The translations under genes and the position numbers were made by a program. From Deltaproteobacteria bacterium (GTDB lineage Bacteria > Desulfobacterota > Anaeroferrophillalia > Anaeroferrophillales > Tharpellaceae), in NCBI GenBank assembly GCA_013153415.1, contig JAADEO010000013.1, positions 1 through 6,739 on the forward strand: DNA of 6,739 nucleotides, given 5' to 3'. This document shows positions 1 through 5,443 of the stretch, piece by piece (position 1 is the stretch's first letter; each line of letters opens with the position of its first letter). The notes beneath the pieces were generated by a model that had not been told where the DNA came from, made no database searches, and was given only the letters and a program-made list of their open reading frames with translations.

Positions 1-271
1 AGGAGAGCGCCAACCGGTAACCGATATCATTCAAAACCTGCTCGCAGATAATCTGGCCGTTGGCCGGTTTGCAGGCGATAAAGGAATCGGTACAACTCTG
101 GCAAAAGGTAACATCGAAAGGCATCACCGCAACCCGGTGAAAAGGCGGAACCTCCCCGTAGCTCTGCACCCTCACGTCCTTGGTCGCACAACCGGACACC
201 AGCAACAGGGACGTAAAGATCAAAATGAACACCCGTTCCAATCGGTGGGAAAAAATTCCTTTCCACATCAT
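1..271 (-). CDS. Putative outer-membrane lipoprotein, N-terminal 90 residues (partial, runs off left edge)
   Basis: The minus strand from ATG at 271 is open to the window edge. The protein starts MMWKGIFSHRLERV, followed by a hydrophobic segment (about residues 14-26) and a lipobox V-S-G-C with the lipidated cysteine at residue 28. This is a type II signal peptide. Ala follows the cysteine rather than Asp, which by the E. coli Lol rule favours the outer membrane. The mature part has a segment RVAVMPFD (46-53), of the kind seen at the first strand of CsgG-like or GNA1162-like lipoproteins, but this is only a resemblance. Four further cysteines follow at 57, 60, 67 and 76, including a CxxC. AGGAG lies 5 nt before the start, and the start is 12 bp after the hisH stop, so it is probably co-transcribed with hisH. 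A second ATG at 268 is an equally possible start. The stop and C-terminus are not visible, and I assign no function. Confidence 0.8.
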   Translation of the reverse strand, partial: MMWKGIFSHRLERVFILIFTSLLLVSGCATKDVRVQSYGEVPPFHRVAVMPFDVTFCQSCTDSFIACKPANGQIICEQVLNDIGYRLALS

Positions 272-276
272 ACGCT

Positions 277-281
277 CTCCT
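277..281 (-). promoter_or_regulatory. Ribosome binding site of the lipoprotein gene
   Basis: AGGAG on the minus strand lies 5 nt before the ATG at 271 and starts only 2 nt after the hisH TGA (284-286). This position supports the lipoprotein reading frame over the overlapping frame that begins with GTG at 266, and suggests translation coupled to hisH. Confidence 0.65.
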
Positions 282-283
282 GA

Positions 284-916
284 TCAGCTGAGTTCAGCAA
301 ACGACTTCAGTATGGCCAGCCCCTGGCGCTGGCTCTTTTCAGGGTGAAACTGGGTCGCCAGAACATTGTCGAAAGCCACCGCCGCGACAAACTCGCCCCC
401 GTAATCGGAGACCGCAGCAACCACCTCATCGGCCACCGGATCAACATAGTAAGAGTGAACGAAATAGAAATAATCACCATCCTTGACCGGGTCCAGGGCG
501 GGAGTTTCCTTGGTTTTACGAATAGCGTTCCAACCCATATGGGGAATTTTCAGGTAACCGCCGGGCCGGTCGGGATCGGGCAGGGTGGTCGAGAAGGGAC
601 GGACCACACCTTCGACAACCCCGAGGCCGGGATGGCGGCCGAATTCCAGGCTTTCGGTAAAGAGCAACTGCAAACCGAGACAGATGCCTAAGAAAGGCTT
701 GCCGGAATGGATTGCCCGCAGCACCGGATCGATCAGGGAGAACTGCTCCAAATTGTCCATGCAGTCCTTGAAAGCCCCGACTCCGGGCAGGATCACGGCT
801 CCGGCATCGGCAATGGCTGCGGGAGAGCGGGTTATCCGGGCCTCGAAACCAACCTTTTCCACGGCCTTCTGGACGCTACGCAGGTTGCCCATGCCATAAT
901 CGACGATTGCTATCAT
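284..916 (-). CDS. hisH: Imidazole glycerol phosphate synthase, glutamine amidotransferase subunit HisH
   Basis: HisH hydrolyses glutamine and channels ammonia to HisF, which makes imidazole glycerol phosphate and AICAR in histidine biosynthesis (cytoplasm). The protein is 210 residues, normal for the family. It begins MIAIVDYGMGNLRSV and has the class I amidotransferase features: the PGVGAF turn (44-49), the nucleophile elbow GICLG with Cys79, and ATQFHPEKS with His191 and Glu193 completing the triad. GWN (128-130) and YFVHSYY (151-157) are also typical. An upstream in-frame start near 1030 would add 38 residues encoded by the palindromic repeats between hisB and hisH. I chose ATG at 916 because it matches the family N-terminus and has AAGG 5 nt upstream. 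The partner hisF is not in the window and probably lies to the left with hisA. The stop lies 12 bp before the lipoprotein start. Confidence 0.97.
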   Translation of the reverse strand: MIAIVDYGMGNLRSVQKAVEKVGFEARITRSPAAIADAGAVILPGVGAFKDCMDNLEQFSLIDPVLRAIHSGKPFLGICLGLQLLFTESLEFGRHPGLGVVEGVVRPFSTTLPDPDRPGGYLKIPHMGWNAIRKTKETPALDPVKDGDYFYFVHSYYVDPVADEVVAAVSDYGGEFVAAVAFDNVLATQFHPEKSQRQGLAILKSFAELS

Positions 917-930
917 AACTACCTTTTCAA

Positions 931-1039
931 GGGGTCTGCACGGGGGCAGGCCCTTACAATTACAGGATCTGCGGGGCGGGATCTGCACGGGGGTGGGATC
1001 TGCACGGGGGCAGATCCCTACACCGGGCAAATCCCTACA
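931..1039. repeat. Cluster of GC-rich palindromic repeats between hisB and hisH
   Basis: The space between hisB and hisH is almost filled by copies of one short palindromic element, built from GGGATCTGC, a loop ACGGGG and GCAGATCCC, followed by TACA. The best copy is 995-1022. A second full copy at 931-958 matches it at 24 of 28 bases. Partial copies lie at about 965-977, at 978-994 (16 of 17 bases identical to 995-1011) and at 1025-1039 (14 of 15 identical to 1008-1022). The partial copies flanking the best one are each offset by 17 bp. On the minus strand each full unit begins TGTA(A/G)GG, and the rightmost partial copy contains the hisB stop codon TAG. The pattern resembles the dispersed REP-like palindromes that lie between genes in many bacteria; whether it recurs elsewhere in this genome cannot be seen here. 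Confidence 0.8.
995..1018. repeat. Perfect 9-bp palindromic hairpin, best unit of the repeat cluster
   Basis: Arms GGGATCTGC (995-1003) and GCAGATCCC (1010-1018) are exactly complementary around the 6-nt loop ACGGGG. Transcribed from either strand this would form a stable GC-rich hairpin inside the hisB-hisH message. No run of T follows on the minus strand, so it is not a standard intrinsic terminator. It could stabilise or process the transcript. Confidence 0.75.
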
Positions 1040-1634
1040 GGGACCCTTTGGTGCTCAGGACCTGGCCGTCCAGGTCCGGCCGCCGGCTCCAAGCCTGGCG
1101 CAGGGCGTGGGCCGTGGCTTTGAAAGCAGCCTCGAAAATGTGATGCTGATTCCTGCCGTAACGGAGATTGAGATGCAAGGTCAGGCCGGCGTTGACGGCC
1201 AGGGCGCGGAAAAACTCCTCCCCCAGCTCACTGTCGAACTCGCCGACCTTGGCAGCAACCACCGGCAGATTGAAAACCAGGAAAGGGCGGCGGGAGATAT
1301 CGACTGCGGCTTCGCACAGGGCTTCATCCATCGGGATCAGAGCCGTTCCATAACGGGTGATACCGGCCAGATCCCCCAAACTGTTGGTCAGCGCCTGCCC
1401 CAAACAGATCCCCAGATCCTCGACCGTATGGTGGAAATCGACCTCTAAATCACCCCGGGCGCTGATTTTCAGGTCGCAGCCACTGTGCCGAGCAAAAAGG
1501 GTCAGCATATGGTCTAAGAAAGGGATGCCGGAAACGATTTCGGATTTGCCCTCACCATCAACGACCAGTTCGAGCCGGATTTCAGTCTCGGCTGTGGTCC
1601 GCTCAATTACGGCCCGCCGGATCTCTTTATTCAT
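1035..1634 (-). CDS. hisB: Imidazoleglycerol-phosphate dehydratase HisB (monofunctional)
   Basis: HisB dehydrates imidazole glycerol phosphate to imidazole acetol phosphate, the step after HisFH, using two Mn ions per site in a 24-subunit cytoplasmic complex. The 199-residue protein has the standard length of the single-function enzyme, with no histidinol-phosphatase domain. Visible motifs are FLDHML (39-44), the metal-binding HHTVED (68-73), MDEALCEAAVD (102-112), and NQHHIFEAAFK (162-172). The C-terminus STKGSL is typical. I chose ATG at 1634 (MNKEIRRAVIERTTAETEI) because it matches the family N-terminus and has GGGAG 8 nt upstream. An in-frame ATG at 1688 would add 18 residues and overlap the hprK stop. 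The TAG stop lies at the edge of the repeat cluster. The gene sits 50 bp after hprK and 118 bp before hisH. Confidence 0.97.
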   Translation of the reverse strand: MNKEIRRAVIERTTAETEIRLELVVDGEGKSEIVSGIPFLDHMLTLFARHSGCDLKISARGDLEVDFHHTVEDLGICLGQALTNSLGDLAGITRYGTALIPMDEALCEAAVDISRRPFLVFNLPVVAAKVGEFDSELGEEFFRALAVNAGLTLHLNLRYGRNQHHIFEAAFKATAHALRQAWSRRPDLDGQVLSTKGSL

Positions 1635-1684
1635 AATTTCAACTCCCTGACTACAAAGCGGTCGTGAATCGGCCCCCTCGACAA

Positions 1685-2644
1685 TCATGTATCCTCTTGC
1701 AAACGCCGGTTGAGCTCACTGAGCAGGGACTGGCCGCTGTGCCGCCCCTGGCGGCGCAAACGATAGGCATGAGCCGCAACCTCAACAATGGTCACCAGAT
1801 TCCGCCCCGGGCTGACGGGAATGGTCGCCTTGGGGATGTTGACTCCCAGGATTGGGAAATACTCGGTCTCGAGATTGAGCCGCTTGCTGCCGTCGTAATC
1901 TTTCCAGGCCACCAGTTCAATCACCAGATCCACCCGCTGCCGGTCCCGAACCGCCGTCACTCCGAAAATATCCTCGATATCAATAATCCCGAGACCCCTG
2001 ATCTCCATATGAAAACGCAGGATGGCGTTGGCCTCGCCGACCACGGTACCCGGCGGCAGAAAGCGCATGACAATAACATCATCGGCAATCAGACGATGAC
2101 CCCGTTGCACCAGATCGAGTGCCACTTCACTTTTGCCGATGCCGCTTTTACCGACCAGCAGCACTCCAGTGCTGTGGATATCGAGCAAAACCCCGTGGAT
2201 CGTGGTCTCGGGATTGATGAAATTCTCGAAATAACGATTGATGGCATCAAAAAAGGCAGCCACCGAAAGACTGCTCTGAAGCAGGGGAATACCGTTGCTG
2301 CTGCATTTATCCAGCAACTCCGGCGGAGGTATGCAAGCCCGGGTGATAATCAGGCAGATCGGCTGCAACTGACAAAGCTGCTCTAAAACCTCGAGACGCC
2401 GTTGGGAAGAAAGGGTTTCCAGGTAGGCCAGCTCCGCCTGTCCCAGAAGCTGAATCCGTTCCGGCTCGAAAAAACGGGTAAATCCGGCAAAGATCAGGCC
2501 GTGCTTCTGAATCCGGTAGTTGACTATCGGCCGCTCCAGCGACACATCTTGGCTCAACAGGGTCAGGCACAGGCCCCGAGCCTCGTCCCCAAGCAGATCG
2601 GCTACGGTAACGCGGGAAGCGTCATCACCGATCGGCGTGTTCAT
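1685..2644 (-). CDS. hprK: HPr kinase/phosphorylase HprK
   Basis: HprK phosphorylates a regulatory serine of HPr with ATP or pyrophosphate and can reverse the reaction, linking metabolic state to PTS-based regulation. The protein is 319 residues, within the usual range. The N-terminal domain spans roughly 1-135. The catalytic domain carries His150 (TIHGV), the P-loop GKSGIGKS (165-172), the Asp pair in IADDV (187-191), the family signature EIRGLGIIDIEDIFG (214-228), and SPGRNLVTIVEVAA (278-291). All recognisable key residues are present, so it should be active. The start ATG at 2644 lies inside the end of ptsN (20 bp overlap) with AGAGGA just upstream, indicating coupled translation. The substrate HPr is not encoded here. 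The gene takes the place that rapZ has after ptsN in enterobacteria, and hisB follows instead of further PTS genes. Confidence 0.96.
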   Translation of the reverse strand: MNTPIGDDASRVTVADLLGDEARGLCLTLLSQDVSLERPIVNYRIQKHGLIFAGFTRFFEPERIQLLGQAELAYLETLSSQRRLEVLEQLCQLQPICLIITRACIPPPELLDKCSSNGIPLLQSSLSVAAFFDAINRYFENFINPETTIHGVLLDIHSTGVLLVGKSGIGKSEVALDLVQRGHRLIADDVIVMRFLPPGTVVGEANAILRFHMEIRGLGIIDIEDIFGVTAVRDRQRVDLVIELVAWKDYDGSKRLNLETEYFPILGVNIPKATIPVSPGRNLVTIVEVAAHAYRLRRQGRHSGQSLLSELNRRLQEDT

Positions 2645-3092
2645 CTTCCTCTCTGATCAGGGCATAGAGATCGTCAGCCCCGGGAGCTTCGAGCAGTTTC
2701 AGGCGAAACTCCTGGTTTTTCAACATCCGGGAGATTCGGGCCAGGATCTTGAGATGGGTGCCGGCGGCCGATTCGGGGGCCAGAAGCAGGAAAAAGAGCT
2801 GCACCGGGCGACCATCTACCGCGGCAAAATCAACCCCCTCACGGTTGCGGGCAAAAAGTATGACGATATCGTCCAACTCCGCCATTTTACCGTGGGGAAT
2901 AGCGATTCCACCCCCGATACCGGTACTGCCGAGAGCTTCCCGTTCCTTGAGAACGGCTAATACCCTATCCCGGGAAAGCTTCGGTATGACTTCCGCCACC
3001 CGAGTGGCCAGGGCTTCCAGAATCTCATCTTTTTCTCCGGGCGGCAAATCGGCGAATACCAGTTCGGGGGTGAGATAATCGGTAATTTTCAT
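2625..3092 (-). CDS. ptsN: Nitrogen-regulatory PTS enzyme IIA, PtsN (EIIA-Ntr)
   Basis: PtsN is the terminal phosphoacceptor of the nitrogen PTS (EI-Ntr, NPr/HPr, EIIA-Ntr). It does not transport sugar; it regulates other proteins according to its phosphorylation state. The 155-residue protein is a single PTS EIIA type 2 domain. Recognisable features are LKEREALGSTGIGGGIAIPH (48-67), with the phosphorylatable His67, then VDFAAVDGRPVQLFFLLLAP (87-106) and a C-terminal helix with HLKILARISRML (113-124). The start ATG at 3092 matches the family beginning (MKITDYLTPELV). Its ribosome site is weak, with only GAGAG upstream. It lies 51 bp after hpf and overlaps hprK by 20 bp. A fructose-type EIIA is the alternative, but the rpoN-hpf context makes PtsN the better call. 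Confidence 0.94.
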   Translation of the reverse strand: MKITDYLTPELVFADLPPGEKDEILEALATRVAEVIPKLSRDRVLAVLKEREALGSTGIGGGIAIPHGKMAELDDIVILFARNREGVDFAAVDGRPVQLFFLLLAPESAAGTHLKILARISRMLKNQEFRLKLLEAPGADDLYALIREEDEHADR

Positions 3093-3143
3093 TCACTCTC
3101 TCAAAAAAAATTAGCAGTCTCAAATCTTCTCAACAGCCGCATT

Positions 3144-3695
3144 CTACTGCGGGTCGATCAAACCGTAATGACCATCATCACGGCGGTAGACAACATTGAT
3201 CCGATCGGTCGATTCGTCCCGGAAAACATAAAACTGGTTGTTCATCAGGTCGAGCTGCATGACCGCCTCATCAAGGCTCATCGGTTTAACCAGGAAGTTG
3301 GTTTTTCTGATCACTTCGGGCGTCACATCATCGCGTTCGGGATCAACACTGACAACATCAACCGGCATACTGGTCTGGCGGCGTTTATCGATACCGTGTG
3401 CACCCTTTTTGCGCCGCAAACGCTCTTTATAACGCTTTATCTGGCGGCTGATCTTGTTGGCAACCAGGTCGATGGCGGCATACATGTCATCCGCCTCCTC
3501 CTTGCCTTTAACCATGAAACCGTTGAAGTTGAATTTTACTTCAGCAATATGACGGATTTTCTCGACGGAAAGCACAACGTTGACATCCAGTGGACCATCC
3601 AGGTATTTTTTGATCTTGGAAAGTTTCTCTACAGCATACTCTTTCAGGGCATCCGAGTGATCCATGTGACGAAAGACAACGTTTATCTGCATCAT
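3144..3695 (-). CDS. hpf: Long-form ribosome hibernation promoting factor HPF
   Basis: HPF binds the decoding centre of the 30S subunit in stationary phase or starvation. The long form dimerises 70S ribosomes into inactive 100S particles by itself. The protein has 183 residues: an N-terminal S30AE domain (about 1-98, with AEVKFNFNGFMVKGKEEADDMYAAID spread over 51-76 and a basic helix RYKERLRRKKG), a charged linker (about 99-125), and the C-terminal dimerisation domain (about 126-183) with FLVKPMSLDEAVMQLDLM and FYVFRDESTDRINVVYRR. The C-terminal domain distinguishes it from the short HPF (about 95 residues) in the same locus of E. coli. Two adjacent ATG codons (3695 and 3692) follow AAGGGGG; either may start, and most family members begin MQI, which fits 3692. 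It lies 47 bp after rpoN. Confidence 0.95.
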   Translation of the reverse strand: MMQINVVFRHMDHSDALKEYAVEKLSKIKKYLDGPLDVNVVLSVEKIRHIAEVKFNFNGFMVKGKEEADDMYAAIDLVANKISRQIKRYKERLRRKKGAHGIDKRRQTSMPVDVVSVDPERDDVTPEVIRKTNFLVKPMSLDEAVMQLDLMNNQFYVFRDESTDRINVVYRRDDGHYGLIDPQ

Positions 3696-3742
3696 TACCC
3701 CCTTTACGGTTTATGAGCGCTTTCCACGCCCGGGTTAATAGG

Positions 3743-5209
3743 CTAGAGAATCTTTTTACGCTGGCTCGAAGCCAGAATACCGAGCTGGTTGCGATACTTG
3801 GCAACCGTGCGCCGGGCAATGGTGATATCATGCTCCTTGGCCAGAAGCTTGACGATGGCATCATCACTCAAGGGCGCATTCGGATCTTCACGCTCGATAT
3901 ATTCGACGATCTTACGTTTGACGCTGGCCGAAGCAATGTCACCACTGCCCTGGTTGATACTGCTGTTGAAAAAGTACTTGAGCTCGAAAACTCCGTGCGG
4001 GGTCTGCACGTATTTGCCCTGGGTGACCCGGCTGACGGTTGATTCATGCATCTCGATATCGTCGGCCACATCCCGTAACACCAGGGGTTTCAGATAGTGC
4101 GGACCTCGGGCGAAAAAGTCCTCCTGGAACTTGACGATACTAACCATTACCTTATATATGGTTTTCTGCCGCTGTTCAATGCTTTTAATCAGCCACTGCG
4201 CAGCCCTAATCTTTTCGGTCAGATAGTTGCGGGTCAGGTTGTTGCTCTCCCCCCGGCCCCGCCCGGCGATCTCCTGGTAATAACTGTTGATCATCAACTT
4301 GGGCAGACGTTCGTCATTGAGAACCACGACGAAACGCCCCTCCCTTTTATAGACAAAGACCTCGGGAACAACTATCTGGCTGGAATCGGGCTGAAACCGG
4401 GCCCCGGGCTTGGGGTCCAGGTTAAGTATCACCCGGACCGCGGTCAGGACCTTCTCCTCGTCGACCTGAAGCAGACGGGCGATTTTACGGAAATTCTTGG
4501 TTTTGAGATGGTTGAGATGATCTCTGACAATCGTCCGGCTGAGTTCGTCATTGATACCCAAATGGTCCATCTGGCAAAGCAGACACTCCTCTAAAGAACG
4601 GGCCGCAACCCCCACCGGATCGAACTGCTGAATTCGGAGCAGAACCGTCTCGACCTCATCCTCCCGGCAACCGAGACGTCGAGCGATTTCATCCAGCCCA
4701 GCCTCAAGATAGCCATCATCATCGATGCTGTAGATAATCGCCTCGCCGATTTTTTGCTGGCGCTCGTCAAAAGCGGGGCTGAGCTGCAGCTGCCAGAGCA
4801 GGTGATCGACCAGGGTTGTCGGTTTGGTCAGGTTGTAATCCCAGGCTGGCCCCTCCTCTCCGTCGAAGCCACTGCGGGCACTGCCGACAATCCCGCGCTG
4901 TTCGAAATAGGGCTGCCAATCAGCATCCTTGAGAGCATCCCGCATCTCGGGTCGGTTTTCCGAATCGAGACTCTCGCGCAAAACCCGCTCAGCCTGCTCC
5001 TCTTGTTGGGTCCGGGCCTGCTCCTGCTCTTCGGCCCCTTTATCAACACTCTCTTCCAGTACCGGGTTGCTGACCATCTCCTGGCTGACCATCTCCAGCA
5101 ATTCAACCTGGTTGAGCTGCAACAATTTGATCGCCTGCTGCAACTGTGGAGTCAGAGCCAGTTGCTGGCTCTGAATGAGGCGTATATTCTGGCTAAGAGA
5201 TATCGACAT
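3743..5209 (-). CDS. rpoN: RNA polymerase sigma-54 factor RpoN
   Basis: RpoN directs RNA polymerase to -24/-12 promoters and needs AAA+ activators. The 488-residue protein is full length. Region I is glutamine-rich (LALTPQLQQAIKLLQLNQ, 17-34) and interacts with activators. An acidic, Glu/Gln-rich linker follows (about 55-105), then the core-binding domain (about 120-310). The DNA-binding part has a helix-turn-helix (DVADDIEMHESTVSRVTQG, 380-398) and the RpoN box ARRTVAKYR (465-473) near the C-terminus. I chose ATG at 5209 (MSISLSQNIRLIQ). An in-frame GTG at 5221 would add 4 residues, and neither start has a good Shine-Dalgarno sequence. The gene is first of the minus-strand series. A diverging cyclase gene sits upstream, not the lptB found there in many proteobacteria. 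Confidence 0.98.
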   Translation of the reverse strand: MSISLSQNIRLIQSQQLALTPQLQQAIKLLQLNQVELLEMVSQEMVSNPVLEESVDKGAEEQEQARTQQEEQAERVLRESLDSENRPEMRDALKDADWQPYFEQRGIVGSARSGFDGEEGPAWDYNLTKPTTLVDHLLWQLQLSPAFDERQQKIGEAIIYSIDDDGYLEAGLDEIARRLGCREDEVETVLLRIQQFDPVGVAARSLEECLLCQMDHLGINDELSRTIVRDHLNHLKTKNFRKIARLLQVDEEKVLTAVRVILNLDPKPGARFQPDSSQIVVPEVFVYKREGRFVVVLNDERLPKLMINSYYQEIAGRGRGESNNLTRNYLTEKIRAAQWLIKSIEQRQKTIYKVMVSIVKFQEDFFARGPHYLKPLVLRDVADDIEMHESTVSRVTQGKYVQTPHGVFELKYFFNSSINQGSGDIASASVKRKIVEYIEREDPNAPLSDDAIVKLLAKEHDITIARRTVAKYRNQLGILASSQRKKIL

Positions 5210-5262
5210 ACGGTTAATCACAAGGAATGGAAGGTTAACGCAAAATTCGTACCCTTTGAAAT

Positions 5263-5291
5263 ATAATAGTAAAGAACTTTTATAAACACAA
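5263..5291 (-). promoter_or_regulatory. Candidate sigma-70 promoter for rpoN and downstream genes
   Basis: On the minus strand, TTGTGT (5291-5286) and TATTAT (5268-5263) are separated by exactly 17 bp. The -10 matches consensus at 5 of 6 and the -35 at 3 of 6. Transcription would start near 5256, giving a leader of about 47 nt before the rpoN ATG. The region is AT-rich compared with the flanking genes, so chance matches are possible. Confidence 0.45.
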
Positions 5292-5402
5292 GGGGAAAAT
5301 AGCGACTGGAAGTGTTGGAGGATCTGACATCAGAGATTGTTTTCTGACGAATCAACCTTTAATCAAGGAACTGAAAAATATTAACACAGCGCCTAAAAGC
5401 AA

Positions 5403-5430
5403 CTGGCAAATCGACTTTATATTCTATAAA
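5403..5430 (+). promoter_or_regulatory. Weak candidate sigma-70 promoter for the diguanylate cyclase gene
   Basis: CTGGCA (5403-5408) and TATAAA (5425-5430) have 16-bp spacing, with 4 of 6 and 5 of 6 matches to consensus. The -10 is half of an inverted repeat, TTTATA-TTC-TATAAA (5416-5430), that could be a protein-binding site. The leader would be very short (about 8 nt) if the ATG at 5444 is used. The rest of the 5222-5443 gap shows no RNA gene or recognisable riboswitch. Confidence 0.25.
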
Positions 5431-5443
5431 AACAAGATGTTAC

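Noticed and set aside
27..266. 79-codon minus-strand frame starting with GTG at 266
   Set aside because: It overlaps the lipoprotein gene in another frame. The lipoprotein frame has an AGGAG, a signal peptide and a lipobox and stays open to the edge; this one has none of these.
917..1030. 38-residue N-terminal extension of HisH
   Set aside because: It would be encoded by the palindromic repeats and does not match the HisH family, which starts at MIAIVDYG.
1664..2386. 240-codon plus-strand frame opposite hprK
   Set aside because: It is antisense to a fully conserved hprK and shows no recognisable domain; long antisense frames are expected in GC-rich genes.
3168..3716. 182-codon plus-strand frame opposite hpf
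   Set aside because: It covers the hpf gene antisense and has no independent support; the hpf frame has both family domains.
5404..5419. Possible sigma-54 promoter TGGCAA-N5-CTTTA before the cyclase
   Set aside because: The -24 half is close to consensus, but the essential GC of the -12 element is missing.
5222..5443. Cyclic di-GMP riboswitch or small RNA in the divergent gap
   Set aside because: I could not find the conserved GEMM core or any strong multi-stem structure.
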